Assembly (NCBI GenBank): GCA_033064195.1
Contig: JARBJD010000250.1
Location: 1 to 64,000, forward strand
Direction of reading: 5' to 3'
DNA from: Blattamonas nauphoetae
Taxonomy: Eukaryota; Preaxostyla; Oxymonadida
DNA length: 64,000 nt
Below are positions 1 to 11,632 of the stretch, one piece after another. The number at the start of each line of letters is the position of its first letter. The first letter of the stretch is position 1. Made by a program: the position numbers and the translations under genes. The notes below the pieces were generated by a model. That model saw nothing but the letters and a program-made list of their open reading frames with translations, searched no databases and had not been told where the DNA came from.

Positions 1-2984
1 TTTATTCACCTAGACCCAGAATTCGAACTATAGTGGAAAAAGTCATCTTATATATTCCTAGAAATGCATTGGTGATGGTATTGAGAGAGAAATTGCACTT
101 GATATTGATTGATGAAATGAGAATGGATTCTAAAGAATGGGTAGTGAGGATGTAAGATGGCTGAAGAGCGCGTGTCCATTGGGGATGACTGTGTCTCAGT
201 CTCGATCTGTTGTCAGAACGAGAAGAAGACACAGAAGGACAGGACGACGAGATCCTGAAGAGGCAGAGAGAGACAATGAAGAGAGAGGAGGAAGAAAGAT
301 GGCAGAAGAGCAATAACGATGAGAAGAGGAGAAGCACAAACCACATTCTCGATGAAGTATTCCTTCATTTTGAACGTTTCGAAGCATTCGCTGATCCTTC
401 ACATCTAGTCGAGAACGCCTCTTCTGCCCATCCGTGTTCTCGTTGGCGGCGGTGAGTGAAGCGACGGTGCCGACTTGGCTGGAAATGTATTTGTTGAACT
501 TGCGAGCCTGCTCGACCACTCCGCTCCATCTCCTTCTGCTGCTTCTCCACGTCGTGTTCTGTCACCGGCTGCATGTTCCGCTTCGATCGTTGTTTGCGAG
601 GGGTCATGCTGGGCACGTGCTTGGCGGGCGAGAGGTGCGAGTGACAGCTTCTTTCCCCTTCGTTTTGGCTGGCTAAGCAAGAGTGGGAACTTGGAGTGGC
701 TGGATTGTCGTTTGGGACTGCAGATCGCTTCGGGTCCGCCGCAACTGTGTCTTGTTCACTTCCTCACCCTTCTCCAGCGTAGGAGTACTCTCTCACCTTT
801 CTCATGTCACTCTCAGTGAAGTGCATCATATACGATCCGATCTTGTCGCCGATGTCGTCCAAGTAGTGCGGTTGGTGTGAAGTGACGCTGGCAGGCTTGA
901 ATTTCTCGATTGAGGAGTTGTGCAGCTGACTCGCCTACTCCAATACATTCTGTCTGCTTGTCGGTCGTGATGAGCCAGTCTTTGGAGAGAAGGTGCTCCA
1001 GTTCTGCGTTTTGGGCAAGGAGGGAAGAGACCTCGAAGGAGAGGGTGTCGATGCTGAAGGGAAGAAAGGAAAACAGAAAGGAGAATGATTGAGGAGAGAA
1101 GGGCATGAAAGAACGAAGAGCAAAGACGATGAATGAGATGAGATGCACACCGCTGGTTGGATTCGTCGAGTGACTGGTTTGTTGCGGTCAGGTTGGCTTT
1201 GAGTGTGTCTCGCTCAGTCGTGAGCTGATCAATGTTCGTGTGGAGGTCTCGATGGAATGGCTCTTCTCTTTGTTCATCCCAATCCACTCATCCACCTCCC
1301 TCTTCGTCTCCTCCAACCGCGTGTTGTTCTCCCGCTCCATCTCCATCTTCTGCCTCGTCTACTCCAAACTCTTTCCGGCGTGTTTTGTCTGTGGCCAGCG
1401 AAGCTGCTCGAACTTGGAACTCTGACATTGTTTCGGTCAGTCGAGCGTTCTCCTCTGTGAGACGAGTCAGTTCGGAGTGTTCCTCAGCCGAGACTGAACC
1501 TATTGTTCGTAGTTCTTTTCATACTTCGCCTTGTCAGCCGAGCGCTGTCGTTCTACTTCGACGAGTGTTGCTTTCAAAGAATCGATTATTCGCAACAGAT
1601 CTGCATTCGATGCAGAAGATGCGGATGTCGACGAGTTGTTCTAATTCCTGTTTCAGAGATGAGTCGACACTGCCATCCTTCTGCTTGACCACCCAATCTG
1701 CTGTTCGGCATCACTGTCCAATTCATTTGAGAGAGACGGTGCTCTTCGGCTGTTGTTGGTGCTCATGTGAACCGCCCTCGCTGCGACATGCGCATCTGAA
1801 GACGTTGTTGGCGGGGTGTGTCGTGTCAGATCAGCCGGACGAGTTGTGTTTTCCTGTTTGGGTTTTGGGTCCAGTTCAATCAAGTCGCTGTTGTCAGAAT
1901 CATCCTTCTTGTCCTCTTCCTTCCGCTCTGGCTCGTCCTGCTTCCCGCGAGGAGCAATTGGTGGGTGGGTGGAGCAGGGTGAGGGGAAGCATAGCCTCGC
2001 TTTGGGATCGGAGGAGAGTTGCAACTGTTGCCTTTGTCGACTCGCTGGTCATCTGAAAAACACCCTGAGGTGGATGAAATGGGGTGATATCTTGGTGACC
2101 TCGCTTCTGGTGGGCCTGAGGCTGGATCACAAGGGTTCTGATGAGATGGATTCCTGGACCTGCCGGCGGGCGAGCTCGGTGGTGAGACCCTGCAAGAGAA
2201 GGAGTGCCGCGACGACTTGTGTGAAGGTGCGTATGAGGCGTCTTCCGAGAACTCCTTCGCGACGTCGATTGCGTGCCTCACTGACTGGCTGTCTGGGAGG
2301 TGGCCATGAAGTCGTACTCGGCGGCGTTGGAGATCATCTCGAGCGCGTTGTCCATGTCGCTGTACCTCATCAGTCCCGCGCATCACCAGTCGCACAAGGC
2401 CAGATGACGCCCCACGGGCAAAGGTGGGCTGGCCAGAGTTCTTTGTATAGGATTCATTGACTCGGCAACATGTATTAAATCATGGAAAAGAGTGTCCAAC
2501 ATGATCTGAATGGTGATAAAGCAAGTTTACAACACGAATTGGTTGTGTCACGGTTCGTGTGATATTCTTCATTCATGGACAAACATCGAACAATGGATGA
2601 CTTTTAATCGTCTTGTGATGTTTGTTCCTCCAAATTCTCAATTAGATCTCCGGAGAACGAATTGATCATTGACTTTGTGATGGTGGTTGATGAGCTTGTC
2701 GATAGATGTGGTAATCTTCTGAAAAATAGTGGTGGTGATGGAGAAGAGGTGGTAGACGGGAAATTAGACATCGACGATCTTATATTCTGAGAGAGAGGGG
2801 AGTTGAAATTAGATACCCATTCTTTGAAATTGAGTTCGACACAATTTAAATCAGATGCAGATAACCTAGATATTGCAACTCGTTTCTAATTCACCTAACT
2901 TTGACCTCACTGCCGAGATATTAGGATTATTAAGTTCTTTCGAATAAAACGGGTTTATATTTAAAACGGGTTTGTGGAGGGTCT
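1..2984 (-). mobile_element. 3-kb TIR element, copy 1 (far end just outside window)
   Basis: This block is the reverse complement of 26462-29518 with high identity, differing mainly by small indels. Its right end reads TTTGTGGAGGGTCT, the inverse of the AGACCCTCCACAAACCCG terminus seen in copy 2. The left terminus lies about 40 bp before position 1. The flank at 2985 is the coding sequence of the beta-helix gene copy A; paralog B continues through this point, which shows the element inserted into the gene near the 3' end of its kinase-like domain. No transposase was recognised inside, so it looks non-autonomous, carrying one coiled-coil gene. Confidence 0.8.
213..2502 (-). pseudogene. Coiled-coil protein gene carried by TIR element copy 1
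   Basis: This is the minus-strand counterpart of the gene at 26951-29267. It starts at an ATG at 2502 (MLDTLFHDL) and has recognisable coding blocks: a helical segment RYSDMDNALEMISNAAEYDF, a low-complexity acidic linker, a Glu/Lys/Arg-rich coiled coil, an intron, more coiled coil and a hydrophobic C-terminus. The reading frame shifts several times. Some shifts are shared with copy 2 and others are not: copy 1 lacks bases near 2245 where copy 2 is in frame, while copy 2 has an extra CT near 27270 where copy 1 is in frame. I do not recognise the family. It is either a decayed captured host gene or an intact gene blurred by sequencing indels. Confidence 0.5.
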
Positions 2985-5235
2985 ATCAGCTCTTTCAGCT
3001 CACAATCTTTGACTAGCTCCATTCGAGGCAGAATCCCACTTTTCATCTGACGAGACGCATTCAGTGCGTCGATCTCGCCATGCGGAACAGCTCCAGTCTC
3101 AATCTCAAACAGAACAAGACCAAGACTGAACACAACTGCTCGCCGAGCATCGAACTCCTTTGTGGGCTCACCAGTCTCAGCAGTTGCTTCCGGAGCCCTC
3201 CATCGAAGCAACTCGAACCCTTCCCCCCTTGCTTTCTCTGCCCCACTCCCCACACTCCGCTGCGTCGACACAGCTGCCTGAGTCAGTGATGGAGCAAGGG
3301 TGGTGTGCGAGCGATTGCGGCGTGGATGGGACTGAGGTGAGATCGAGATTCACATGGCCATCTTTGTCAAACAGAACAGAATGCGATGAGAACCGAGAAA
3401 AGAGAGCGATGTGCGTGTTCGTCTTGCTCAGCCGAGACAGTGCCTGAACAATCTGTTGTGCTGTCATAAATTTCACAATCGGTTTCTTGTTCGACGAGTG
3501 CAGTCTGTTGTACAATGTGTCCTTTCTTTCGATGCCGACTGGTTCCACCTTGGAAATCTCGAGAGGCAGGTTGAAGGTCTGTTGTTGTTTTGGATTTTGT
3601 TCCGATTGGTCCGCATGTTCGAATGGCGCATCGGAAACAGCAGCAACTGGTGTTGTCAAGTGAGGATTGAGCATGTCGTCCACAAATTCAATCTTGTCAG
3701 GAGGGAGGTCGTTCATTTCTGTTTGGTCCTGTTTCAGAAGCAACTCCTTCTCTTCGATTTCGAAGAGCGGCGACGAAGAATGACAACGACGATCAGGATC
3801 ACAAGAAGAGCAACCACACACCCAGCGATCAGCGGGATCATCCACTTCATCGCTTGCTTCATCAGTGCTTTTCGCTCATCCGATTCGCTCGCTTTCACAA
3901 CGAACCACGATGTCTGGAAACCATCTCCAAACACAAGTGTCCCATTCCATCCAAATTTCGGGTTCAGTTGAGCAAGCTCGGACGATGACAGCGAAACAGA
4001 AATCGACGATTCGTTCGTCCATCCAAACAGAGTGGGTGTCAGCTCAACTCGAAATCCTTCCAAGCTCGAAGAACTTCCAACTTCACAAATCAACAGAAAC
4101 AGACTGCACGGAATCAGCATCGATCCAACCAAGTCAATCGACACAGACTTGTTCTTGTGCATCACACTCCTCGTCAATGAAACATCCAACCAAGGAACAA
4201 ACAGACCAGCCACAGTAACTCCAGACCCTTTCTTCACAACACAATCCTCACTCGAGATCCACAGCGACTCGCTCTCTTCGTTTCCACTCTTCTCGTTCTC
4301 AATCTCCACTTCACCAGACAAGCAGCGCATGTTCCGACTCATCGAAGGGAATGTCGCATCGTTCGCACTGTTCGCGATGAAGACAGTGTTGAACAGCGAC
4401 ACCACACTTCCATTCACGTGCAGAGCACCCTGCGGCAGATGCGAGAAGCGAGTCTGCTCAATCATAGTTGGGGTGTCGTTGATTTTGATGAGTCCTGTTT
4501 CCCAAGAGCAGAGATTGTCTGTGTCATCGTCTTCGTTGACTTGGTTTTCGTTGAGTGATGTTGAGACTCCACCGAAGGAGCAAGAAAGGATGATCAGATC
4601 CTCGCCGTACTCAGCTGTGATGAGTGTTGGGGTCTGAATTTGCTTCGTTGTCAAGTTGGTGAATGAGCAGGCATCGAAAGAGGAGAGGACGAAGGGAGTG
4701 GAGATGAACGAAATCGGAGGCAGCGAGATTCACAAGCGAGAACGATCCGCCGACCACGGAAACAAGTCCATCACTCGAGGCAATCGAAGGCGATACCAAC
4801 AGATCGCTCATCTGCACTGAACCTTTCTTCACCAACAGCAACTTCCCAACCGACGATACTCCATTCAGAAGCGACAACGACGAGAATCGTCCAACACTTC
4901 CTTCTCCATCCACACACATCAGTGTTGTGTTGATCAGCGAGGACGTATCTCCTCCAGAACTGAACACAACTGTATCTAAAACTATCTTGGAACTCATACA
5001 TGACAACACAGTGGACGAGCAATCAACTCCAACAATGATTGACACTCCATCAATCTCAACGTGCTCTCCACTGTCAACCATAATTCCCAGACCTTTGAGA
5101 CTGATCTCATCGATCTCAGCTTTTTGATCTCAGAAAATAACTAGTGTTCAAATTCTCATAAAACTCGAAATAACGAAGTAAAGACCCACTATCCGTGTTG
5201 TTTTTGTTTAGAAGTACTTTCATTGAAATCTCGAG

Positions 5236-8200
5236 ATGAATCGTCACAGAGCCGTCCAAAATTTTGGACACCTTTGATCTCTTTTCCAGAAAAGTGGACA
5301 CCTGTCAAAGGTGTCCAAAATTTTGAATCAATTTTCGTAAAAATCCCAGGATTTGACACCCCAGATTCTGGACACCTTTCTGCCAAAATAGGAGGTTAGG
5401 TGTCCAAAACTCTGGATTTAAGGAAAGCGTGAAAACAATCAGAAAAGAGTTCATGAGATACAAACCCAAAAAGGAGGAGAAACGAACTACAAAACCGTCC
5501 TAGACAAAGGAAGCGACAGATCATGACGAAAGATAAAAAGAGAGAATAGAAGAAGAAAAGAGCAAGATGGTGGAAGAAAGAAAGTAGAAATAGGGGAGTG
5601 GAAGGGCCAAGGCGTTGATGGAACAGGACAGCACGTAGGTAGAGGTGAAAAGAGAGGGTAGTCAATAAAAGGTAAATGGACGGCATGATTAGAGGGTACA
5701 TAAGAGAACGCGAGATGGAATGCGAAACAGTAAACCAGAGTTACACACAATGCGCCACAAATCTGCGACTTTGACCATAATGCTGGAGCACAAGTGCCAG
5801 AGCAGGAGATCCGCACGATTTCACAAGTTCTATCGAAATTTAAGAGAGAGAAACAATAAAAGAAGAAGAGCAAACTAGAGTTACATCCAATGCGCGATCA
5901 AGTTGTGAATTTCATTGTGTTGTTGATACGCTAGTCACCAAGGGGATGATCCTCACCATTTCACAAGTTCTATCGAAGTTCAGAGACAGTCAACAGTTGG
6001 AGAACATCCTATGTGGCAGCTGGTTATCGTCAACGTAATCATTAAAACTAGATGCTCATCCCAATTGGCACCGTACCCAGTGTCGGTAGAAGAATCAGTT
6101 TGTGATTCTGTCTTGATTCCATGTTAATTTCAGAATTTTGAATCAATCTGTGAGTTGATGGAAACATTGATCGTACTGTTTGTTGCGAATATTGTCCGAA
6201 GCCTTGACACACAAAATTTGTGTGAATTGATTAGCCATACTTTATTTTTCATCTTTCTTCAATGATCTCGTCCACCTACAGGAACTGATCCGCACCCTCA
6301 CCGTTGTTGCCCCTTCTCGGAGAATGCAGAGACAGCCCTTCTCTCCTTCGTGTTTGCTTTCTGGCCCATTCAACTTTTCACCAGCAACGCTCCCCTCAAG
6401 CGAAGCCCACCTGCCTCATCGACTCCTCGCGAGCTCCCTGCCTGATCGTTCCGTGCGGATACTTTGGTTGCTGGGGACAAATACAATCTCCTTCTGAAGT
6501 AATTGAGTTGTCAGACACGCTCAATCCATTCTGCGCTTCTTCAAACGGATGTGTGCTCCTCTCTCATCTATCACCTGTTCTCTTGTCTTTGATCTTGTTT
6601 ATGTGTTTGGGTGCAGTTTGACGCATGCCTGTGGTATCAAATAATTCTCGTCCTTTCGACGATCATCAGTTCGTTCTCCCTCACACACCCAGTTGAGAAG
6701 ACTCATGCAAGGAGTTTCTCTTTCCCTTCTCATGCTGCCATGTGATTTCACCTGCTCGATGTCGTGATTCAGTGCTGTCGATCTTGTCCGAGACATTTGG
6801 TCAACAACCAACGATCTGTGCGGACGAGCTCACTGCACGTGTTCCTGGCGGATGGAGGGATGCTGTTCATACGGAATAGTTCATCGCTGGGGATTAAATT
6901 CGTGTTGAAATCGGGAATGCGTATGAAAGTGTGATTTCTCGTCTTGCACGAAAGAATGATGTGACGTGTGCATTCTCCTCTTTGTTCACATCTTTCCTCA
7001 TTTTTCTTTGTTCTGTTTGCGATCGCGGATTGTTGTGTTTGTAGGACTGTGGCTGTTAGTCACACTGTGACATGAGAGCCGGCAATATGACAAAAGTCAC
7101 AGATTGTTCGCGTTCTCACTTTATCATGAGTTTGCTCTTCCACTTTTGTTCTTACCTTCCCTTATGTACCCTCTAATCATGCCGTCCATTACCTTTTATT
7201 GACTACCCTCTCTTTTTCACCTCTACCTACGTGCTGTCCTGTTCCATCAACGCCTTGGCCCTTCCACTCCCTATTTCTACTTTTCTTTCTTCCACCATCT
7301 TGCTCTTTTCTTCTATTCTCTCTTTTATCTTTCGTCATGATCTGTCGCTTCCTTTGTCTAGGACGGTTTTGTAGTTCGTTTCTCCTCCTTTTGGGTTTTG
7401 TATCTCATGAACTCTTTTCTGATTGTTTTCACGCTTTCCTTAAATCCAGAGTTTTGGACACCTAACCTCCTATTTTGGCAGAAAGGTGTCCAGAATCTGG
7501 GGGTGTCCAAATCCTGGGATTTTTTTAAATTACAGGTGTCCATTTCTGCGTTTTTTCGACAAGTGTCCACTTTTCTGGAAAAGAGATCAAAGGTGTCCAC
7601 AATTTTGGACGGCTCATCGTCACACAATAATTCTTCTTCCCGATCCGATTGAAGAACTGGATGAATCACGCTTGTTTATCGAAAAAATTATTAATTCCAC
7701 CGTGATGGATCTCATATACCATTTCTTGACGATTATTTCTCTCTTAGAGTGATTTATTCAGCAGGTTTACATTCGTTGTTCAATTGTTTATTAGTCTTCG
7801 AGATTTCTTTTCATTATATCCTTTTTCTTCTATATTTCAACATTCTTATTCCATTTTCTCTTTTTCATTTCCTTTTATTTCCTTATCTTTCAAATTCTCC
7901 CTTCGTTCAAGTCTGGAAACGAAATCTCTGGCCTAACTGGATGTTTCTCTTCACGGTTTGTTTGCCTGTTTCCTTCCTCCGAACTCTTTTGACTTTATTC
8001 TTTTATTGTCTTTCTCATCGATTGTTTTATTTTCTTATCTTTAGGATTGTCATTCTGAACAAAACTGGATACTCGCTGTCTGGCATGTCACGCTGTTTTT
8101 CTCTGACCGCTTGGTGCAGTGGCTGAATATGATGTTCGAAATTCCGAATCTGGTGTCTGTTCTCTTCCACGACTCGTATCTGTCGCTCCACTCTGTCTCC

Positions 8201-8596
8201 GCGTCGCTTCTGTTCAAGGTCCGGAAATTGTTCACACTGAAGAACCAGTCTCTACAGACCCTCCTGACTGAATGTGTGCTCTCCTTTTCTGAACAATCGC
8301 ACATTTCATTTATCGTTTCCAACAGTCCTCGCTCTTCTTTCTTTTCGTTGCTGATTCTGCTCTACCATACCCACATCAGGCAGCATTTGGGATGTGCAGT
8401 GGATCTGTCTCAACATGTCCAGCAAGTGACGCTCCATGACATGCCGAGCCGAAGACGGGTGTCGAAGATGAGCGAAGAACTGTCAAAACGGGATGGTCCC
8501 AAAAGTCGTGATATCGGACAAATTGACGAAGAAAACATCTCAGAAGACGGAGAGAGTGCAAACGACACTCGTTTTAGTGACAAGCAGGACATTTAG
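5236..8596 (+). CDS. Unknown multi-exon gene inside the hAT-like element, split by a MULE
   Basis: An ATG at 5236 begins MNRHTIILLPDPIEELDE; the MULE-like element lies between this ATG and the rest, within the codons for NRHT. Downstream exons follow from frame and GT-AG sites: introns 7702-7747, 7794-7911 and 7956-8044, then an exon 8045-8596 ending in TAG. The predicted protein (about 270 residues) is hydrophobic/helical in the middle (WILAVWHVTLFFSDRLVQWL) and Ser/Asp/Glu-rich at its end. I do not recognise it, and it does not look like a hAT transposase. Typical short host introns suggest a host gene picked up by the transposon. It may continue at 8707-9519, but I found no clean splice joining the two. 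Confidence 0.45.
5249..7615. mobile_element. MULE-like element with about 455-bp TIRs, nested in the hAT-like element
   Basis: The outer ends are GAGCCGTCCAAAATTTTGGA and, inverted, GAGCCGTCCAAAATTGTGGA. The 9-bp duplication ATCGTCACA sits at 5240-5248 and 7616-7624. The terminal inverted repeats span roughly 5249-5704 and 7161-7615 and differ by scattered substitutions and indels, so the insertion is not brand new. Long TIRs with a 9-bp target duplication are the classic Mutator-like signature. No transposase or zinc finger is recognisable in the 1.45-kb core (5705-7160), so it is non-autonomous. The repeated GTGTCCAAAATTTTGGAC palindromes near the ends could be protein-binding or hairpin sites. 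Confidence 0.85.
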
Positions 8597-8706
8597 AGTG
8601 AGGAACTGATCCAAGTTTGTGTTGCAAACCTTCTTGTCTTCTATTGACCCTATTCGGTCTCTCTCGACTTTTCATCGTTTTTGCCTTCAATTTGTAACTT
8701 TTCATT

Positions 8707-9519
8707 TTGAATTCACACTCATTTTCACAGGACCAGCTTCGGATGAGCGATGTTGAATTTGGGCGATTGAGTGGCGGTCTTGTGCATTCCCGCCCCGAAA
8801 ACGACGCTGAATGGGAAAGAACAGACTTACTATCGGAAAAGCGTGAGATTGGAGTGAAGTTGGAAATGGAGAACGAGCGATGGTTGGAACGAACAAATCG
8901 AAGCGATTTGGAGCACACAGAAACATCACCCGACTCGATTTCGTCGGATTCGCATCATTCTCCACTCTTGACACCACCTCACTCACAACACTTGGCTGTC
9001 CCAGACTCACCCTCCCCACCATCCTCCCACCACTCTATCACCGACTTCCGCTCTCCTCTGCCGCAAACCATCGACTCTTCACATTTCGATTCTCACTCCA
9101 CCTCGCCTCTTCCACTCTCATCCGCACTTCACACTCCTTCTCCTTCCCAACACAAGTCTGAATCGTCATCACACGCATCTTCCAACCGTGACAAGACAGA
9201 TCGTGTGACATCGTGCAGACACTCACCACAATCTCGGAATTTGGATCAAAATGAAAGAAGAGATACGAGGAGAAGCTCCGACTCACTTGGAAGCACACGA
9301 GGCTCGTCGATTGTTTTGAAGAAGAAAGAAGAGAGACATCTCGCGTGGCTGAACAAGAAAGCAGTTTAGAAGACTCAAGTCGACACAGCCAAGATGAACA
9401 AGACGGACCTGGAGAGACCGACGAAGAGAGACAAGTCAACAAAAGCAATGACCAAAGCGAGATCGAAGAGGGCGACGAGATGGATGACAAATATGTGCAT
9501 CGTCGACAGCCCTAACTAG
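8707..9519 (+). CDS. Ser/charged-rich reading frame downstream of the unknown hAT-borne gene
   Basis: After an intron-like acceptor (TTTTCACAG before 8732) a frame reads DQLRMSDVEFGRLSGG and stays open to 9369, rich in Ser, His, Pro, Glu and Arg. Near 9350 a second frame takes over, giving an acidic tail (EDSSRHSQDEQDGPGETDEE) that stops at 9519. It could be the last exon of the gene at 5236-8596 with an indel near the end, or a separate remnant. No domain was recognised. Its low complexity makes the assignment weak. Confidence 0.35.
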
Positions 9520-9721
9520 GATCTGTGTAACGACTGATCATTCGGTGAGGAGATTGGGAGGGAGAGAAGGGACGAGGTGGGTTGGAGGGAGGATGAAAGA
9601 AGAGAAGGTGGATGAAGAGAGATGGAGAAAGGAAGAAGAACGGAAAGTGAGAAGGCGAGTTGAGTGGGAGCTGTTTTACGAGAAGAGGAGGCAATTTGAT
9701 CTCCCGAAGCGATTGGCTTGA

Positions 9722-10802
9722 AGTCAGCATCAGGTCGAAGCTGGCTATTCCAGTCACCATCCCCCATTCACCTTTGAGGCCAAAGCAGTCTCTCTGAAAG
9801 GCCAGTTTCAGTCGTCTCTTCAGCCGTTCGTGTGTCCTCCTCACACAACCAGCTCTCTCTTCACCGTGTCTGACGAAGCCTCTCTTTGTGGTTTTTCTTC
9901 CACCAACTCGATTCCTCAATCACGGAGCTTCTCATCAATATCAGTTCGGAGGGTGTGGTCGAAATCTCGCTTTGTGCCTTCACATCAGATGGAGGAATCC
10001 AAAATGGCCTTCGCCGATCATTCGGGTTTCGAATTCGATGGAGGATCTGTCAAACTATTACTCGCCCGTGATTTAAATTCTGTTCTCATCGCTAACGTCG
10101 CAACGACTGGCGATGGAGCCGTGTTGAGTTGCCGAAATGCGTTTGTTGAACTGACAAAAGCGCATTTCTTCGAGGAGTGTCACACAATCAACGTCAATCG
10201 GATGCTCGCTACGCTCTGCTCAGCGGAGACCAGAGGCGGTGACTACTTCATCCCCTCGCTCGATCAAAATAGCGATCTCAACCTTCAACCGACTCTGATC
10301 GAGTGTTCTGCCAAACTCGGTGGCTGAATGTTTCTCGACGTGTCTCGCTTTTCCTCACTGACCCTGACTCATCCCGGATATGTCGACCTACTCTCAATCA
10401 ACATCCCTGCAACCATGTCCTCGAATTATGTCGCTGTGAAGGGAGGAGGGATCTTCTTCGACGGAGATTGGTTGCATGTTGGGAGTGTTCAGTTCGAATC
10501 GTTGCCAATGTCGAATGGTGGTCCATTTATCTACGGAGAAGAGCTGGTCGAATAGCACGATGTCGTCGAATGATGGTTCTCCATCCAAACAGATCGAAGT
10601 GGAAGGCCATCCCGAATGGTCTCGAAATTTGGATCTTCCAAAGATTGTTCTGATCGCCTCTGATTCGCCGACTTATCAAAGTGTCTTCGAGAAGGAGTCG
10701 AAAAGCAGTTCGATCAACGATTATCTCCCTCTGCTGCATCTGAAAGACGAGAATTACGAGTATCTCCAAATCCCGATCTTCATCCAGCACAAAGTGTTTT
10801 AG
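9722..10802 (+). pseudogene. Beta-helix surface-protein gene fragment inside the hAT-like element
   Basis: The frame 9722-10327 contains beta-helix-type rungs (TTGDGAVLSCRNAFVELTKA and LQPTLIECSAKLGG), followed in the same frame, after a TGA, by SSNYVAVKGGGIFFDGDWLH. A further piece lies at 10476-10802. Alternating short strands with Cys-Ser-Ala and Gly-Gly turns match parallel beta-helix ectodomains of metamonad surface proteins, but the sequence is only distantly like copies A and B. Several frame changes and stops, and no signal peptide or membrane span, indicate a captured or residual gene piece rather than a working gene. Confidence 0.5.
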
Positions 10803-10987
10803 ACCAAACAGGAGTTGTGACAGAGCAATCCATCCTTTTTATTCCAGAGACATCAACCGATCCAGTTACGCACTCCATTCTCATTTGGATCCAACTGTCG
10901 GAAGAACGATCGATTCTTCCTGAATCGACGCCTTCTCCGTCTGATGGATGGACAGCGAGAGGTGGAATGAGCAACACGTGGCGATCG

Positions 10988-11373
10988 CATCTGTCACTCC
11001 GGCTTCCGGTTCTTGGGTCTTGCCAAATTGAGGTAAGGTTAGATCGTTGGTGTTTTGCGAATTTAGGTTAATGTTGAAGGAAAACAAGTTTCGAAAATGA
11101 GATAGGAGAAACAAGGGACAGTATTTGAAGTGAAAGCTGTTGTGAGGTCTGAATTTGCTGATGATCGGAGTGAATCATGGGTTCGCTTGGAGTAGATCTC
11201 ACCAACGATAGCTGAACTACGATCACTAAATCATTGATTCAACTAGAGAAGCTCTGAACTGCAGTTTTGTGGAACAGGGAAAAACTGAAATGGAGTTAAA
11301 AGAATGAGTGGTCTGATCGCACCCTTTATTCCTTGTTACAAGACCCAAGAACCGGAAGTCGGAGTGACAGATG
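10988..11373. mobile_element. 386-bp inverted-repeat (MITE-like) element
   Basis: A 35-bp terminal inverted repeat, CATCTGTCACTCCGGCTTCC at the left and its near-perfect inverse (one substitution) at 11339-11373, encloses about 316 bp without a reading frame of note. The target duplication is unclear: the ends themselves include AT on both sides. It lies inside the hAT-like element, just after the beta-helix fragment. Confidence 0.55.
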
Positions 11374-11632
11374 GACTGAATAATTATGCAACGAAAGCAA
11401 CTTCGAGAAGAGTGCGAAAAGGAGAGAAGACGTTTTTTCCCCTCTTTTCAGTGTTCATTCTATCGCACTACAACCATTTCGCTTTTTCAAGATTCTTATT
11501 TTGACCAATTGACACAACAATGAGACAAATATAGATACGCCTAATTAAGTCATTGATCTCAGTCCCAAAAACCGGAACTGAGATCGATCGATCTCAGTTT
11601 CTGCTTGATCGATCTCATGTATCAAAGGTCTG
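11374..11632. other. Right subterminal region of the hAT-like element
   Basis: This is a non-coding stretch ending in repeated GATCTCAG / CTGAGATCGATC motifs (11560-11620), then TATCAAAGGTCTG. The motif clusters mirror those at 5100-5135 and are likely transposase-binding subterminal repeats, as known for hAT elements. Confidence 0.5.

Larger units (their letters stand above)
5088..11632. mobile_element. hAT-like DNA transposon with captured genes, nested in copy A
   Basis: The insertion is defined base by base. ATAATTCC is duplicated at 5080-5087 and 11633-11640, and paralog B has a single uninterrupted homologous site. The ends are inverted: CAGACCTTTGAGACTGATCT at the left and, reading inward from the right, CAGACCTTTGATACATGAGA. 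Both subterminal regions carry repeated TGAGATC/GATCGATC motifs. An 8-bp duplication, CAG...CTG ends and subterminal repeats are hallmarks of the hAT superfamily. I found no BED finger or hAT dimerisation domain, so the 6545-bp element appears non-autonomous. Its cargo is a spliced unknown gene, a beta-helix fragment, and two further mobile elements. Confidence 0.85.

Noticed and set aside
5088-11632. Reading the 6.5-kb insert as a very large intron of copy A
   Set aside because: There is no GT-AG at the junctions, the 8-bp duplication and inverted ends mark transposition, and paralog B has no intron at all.
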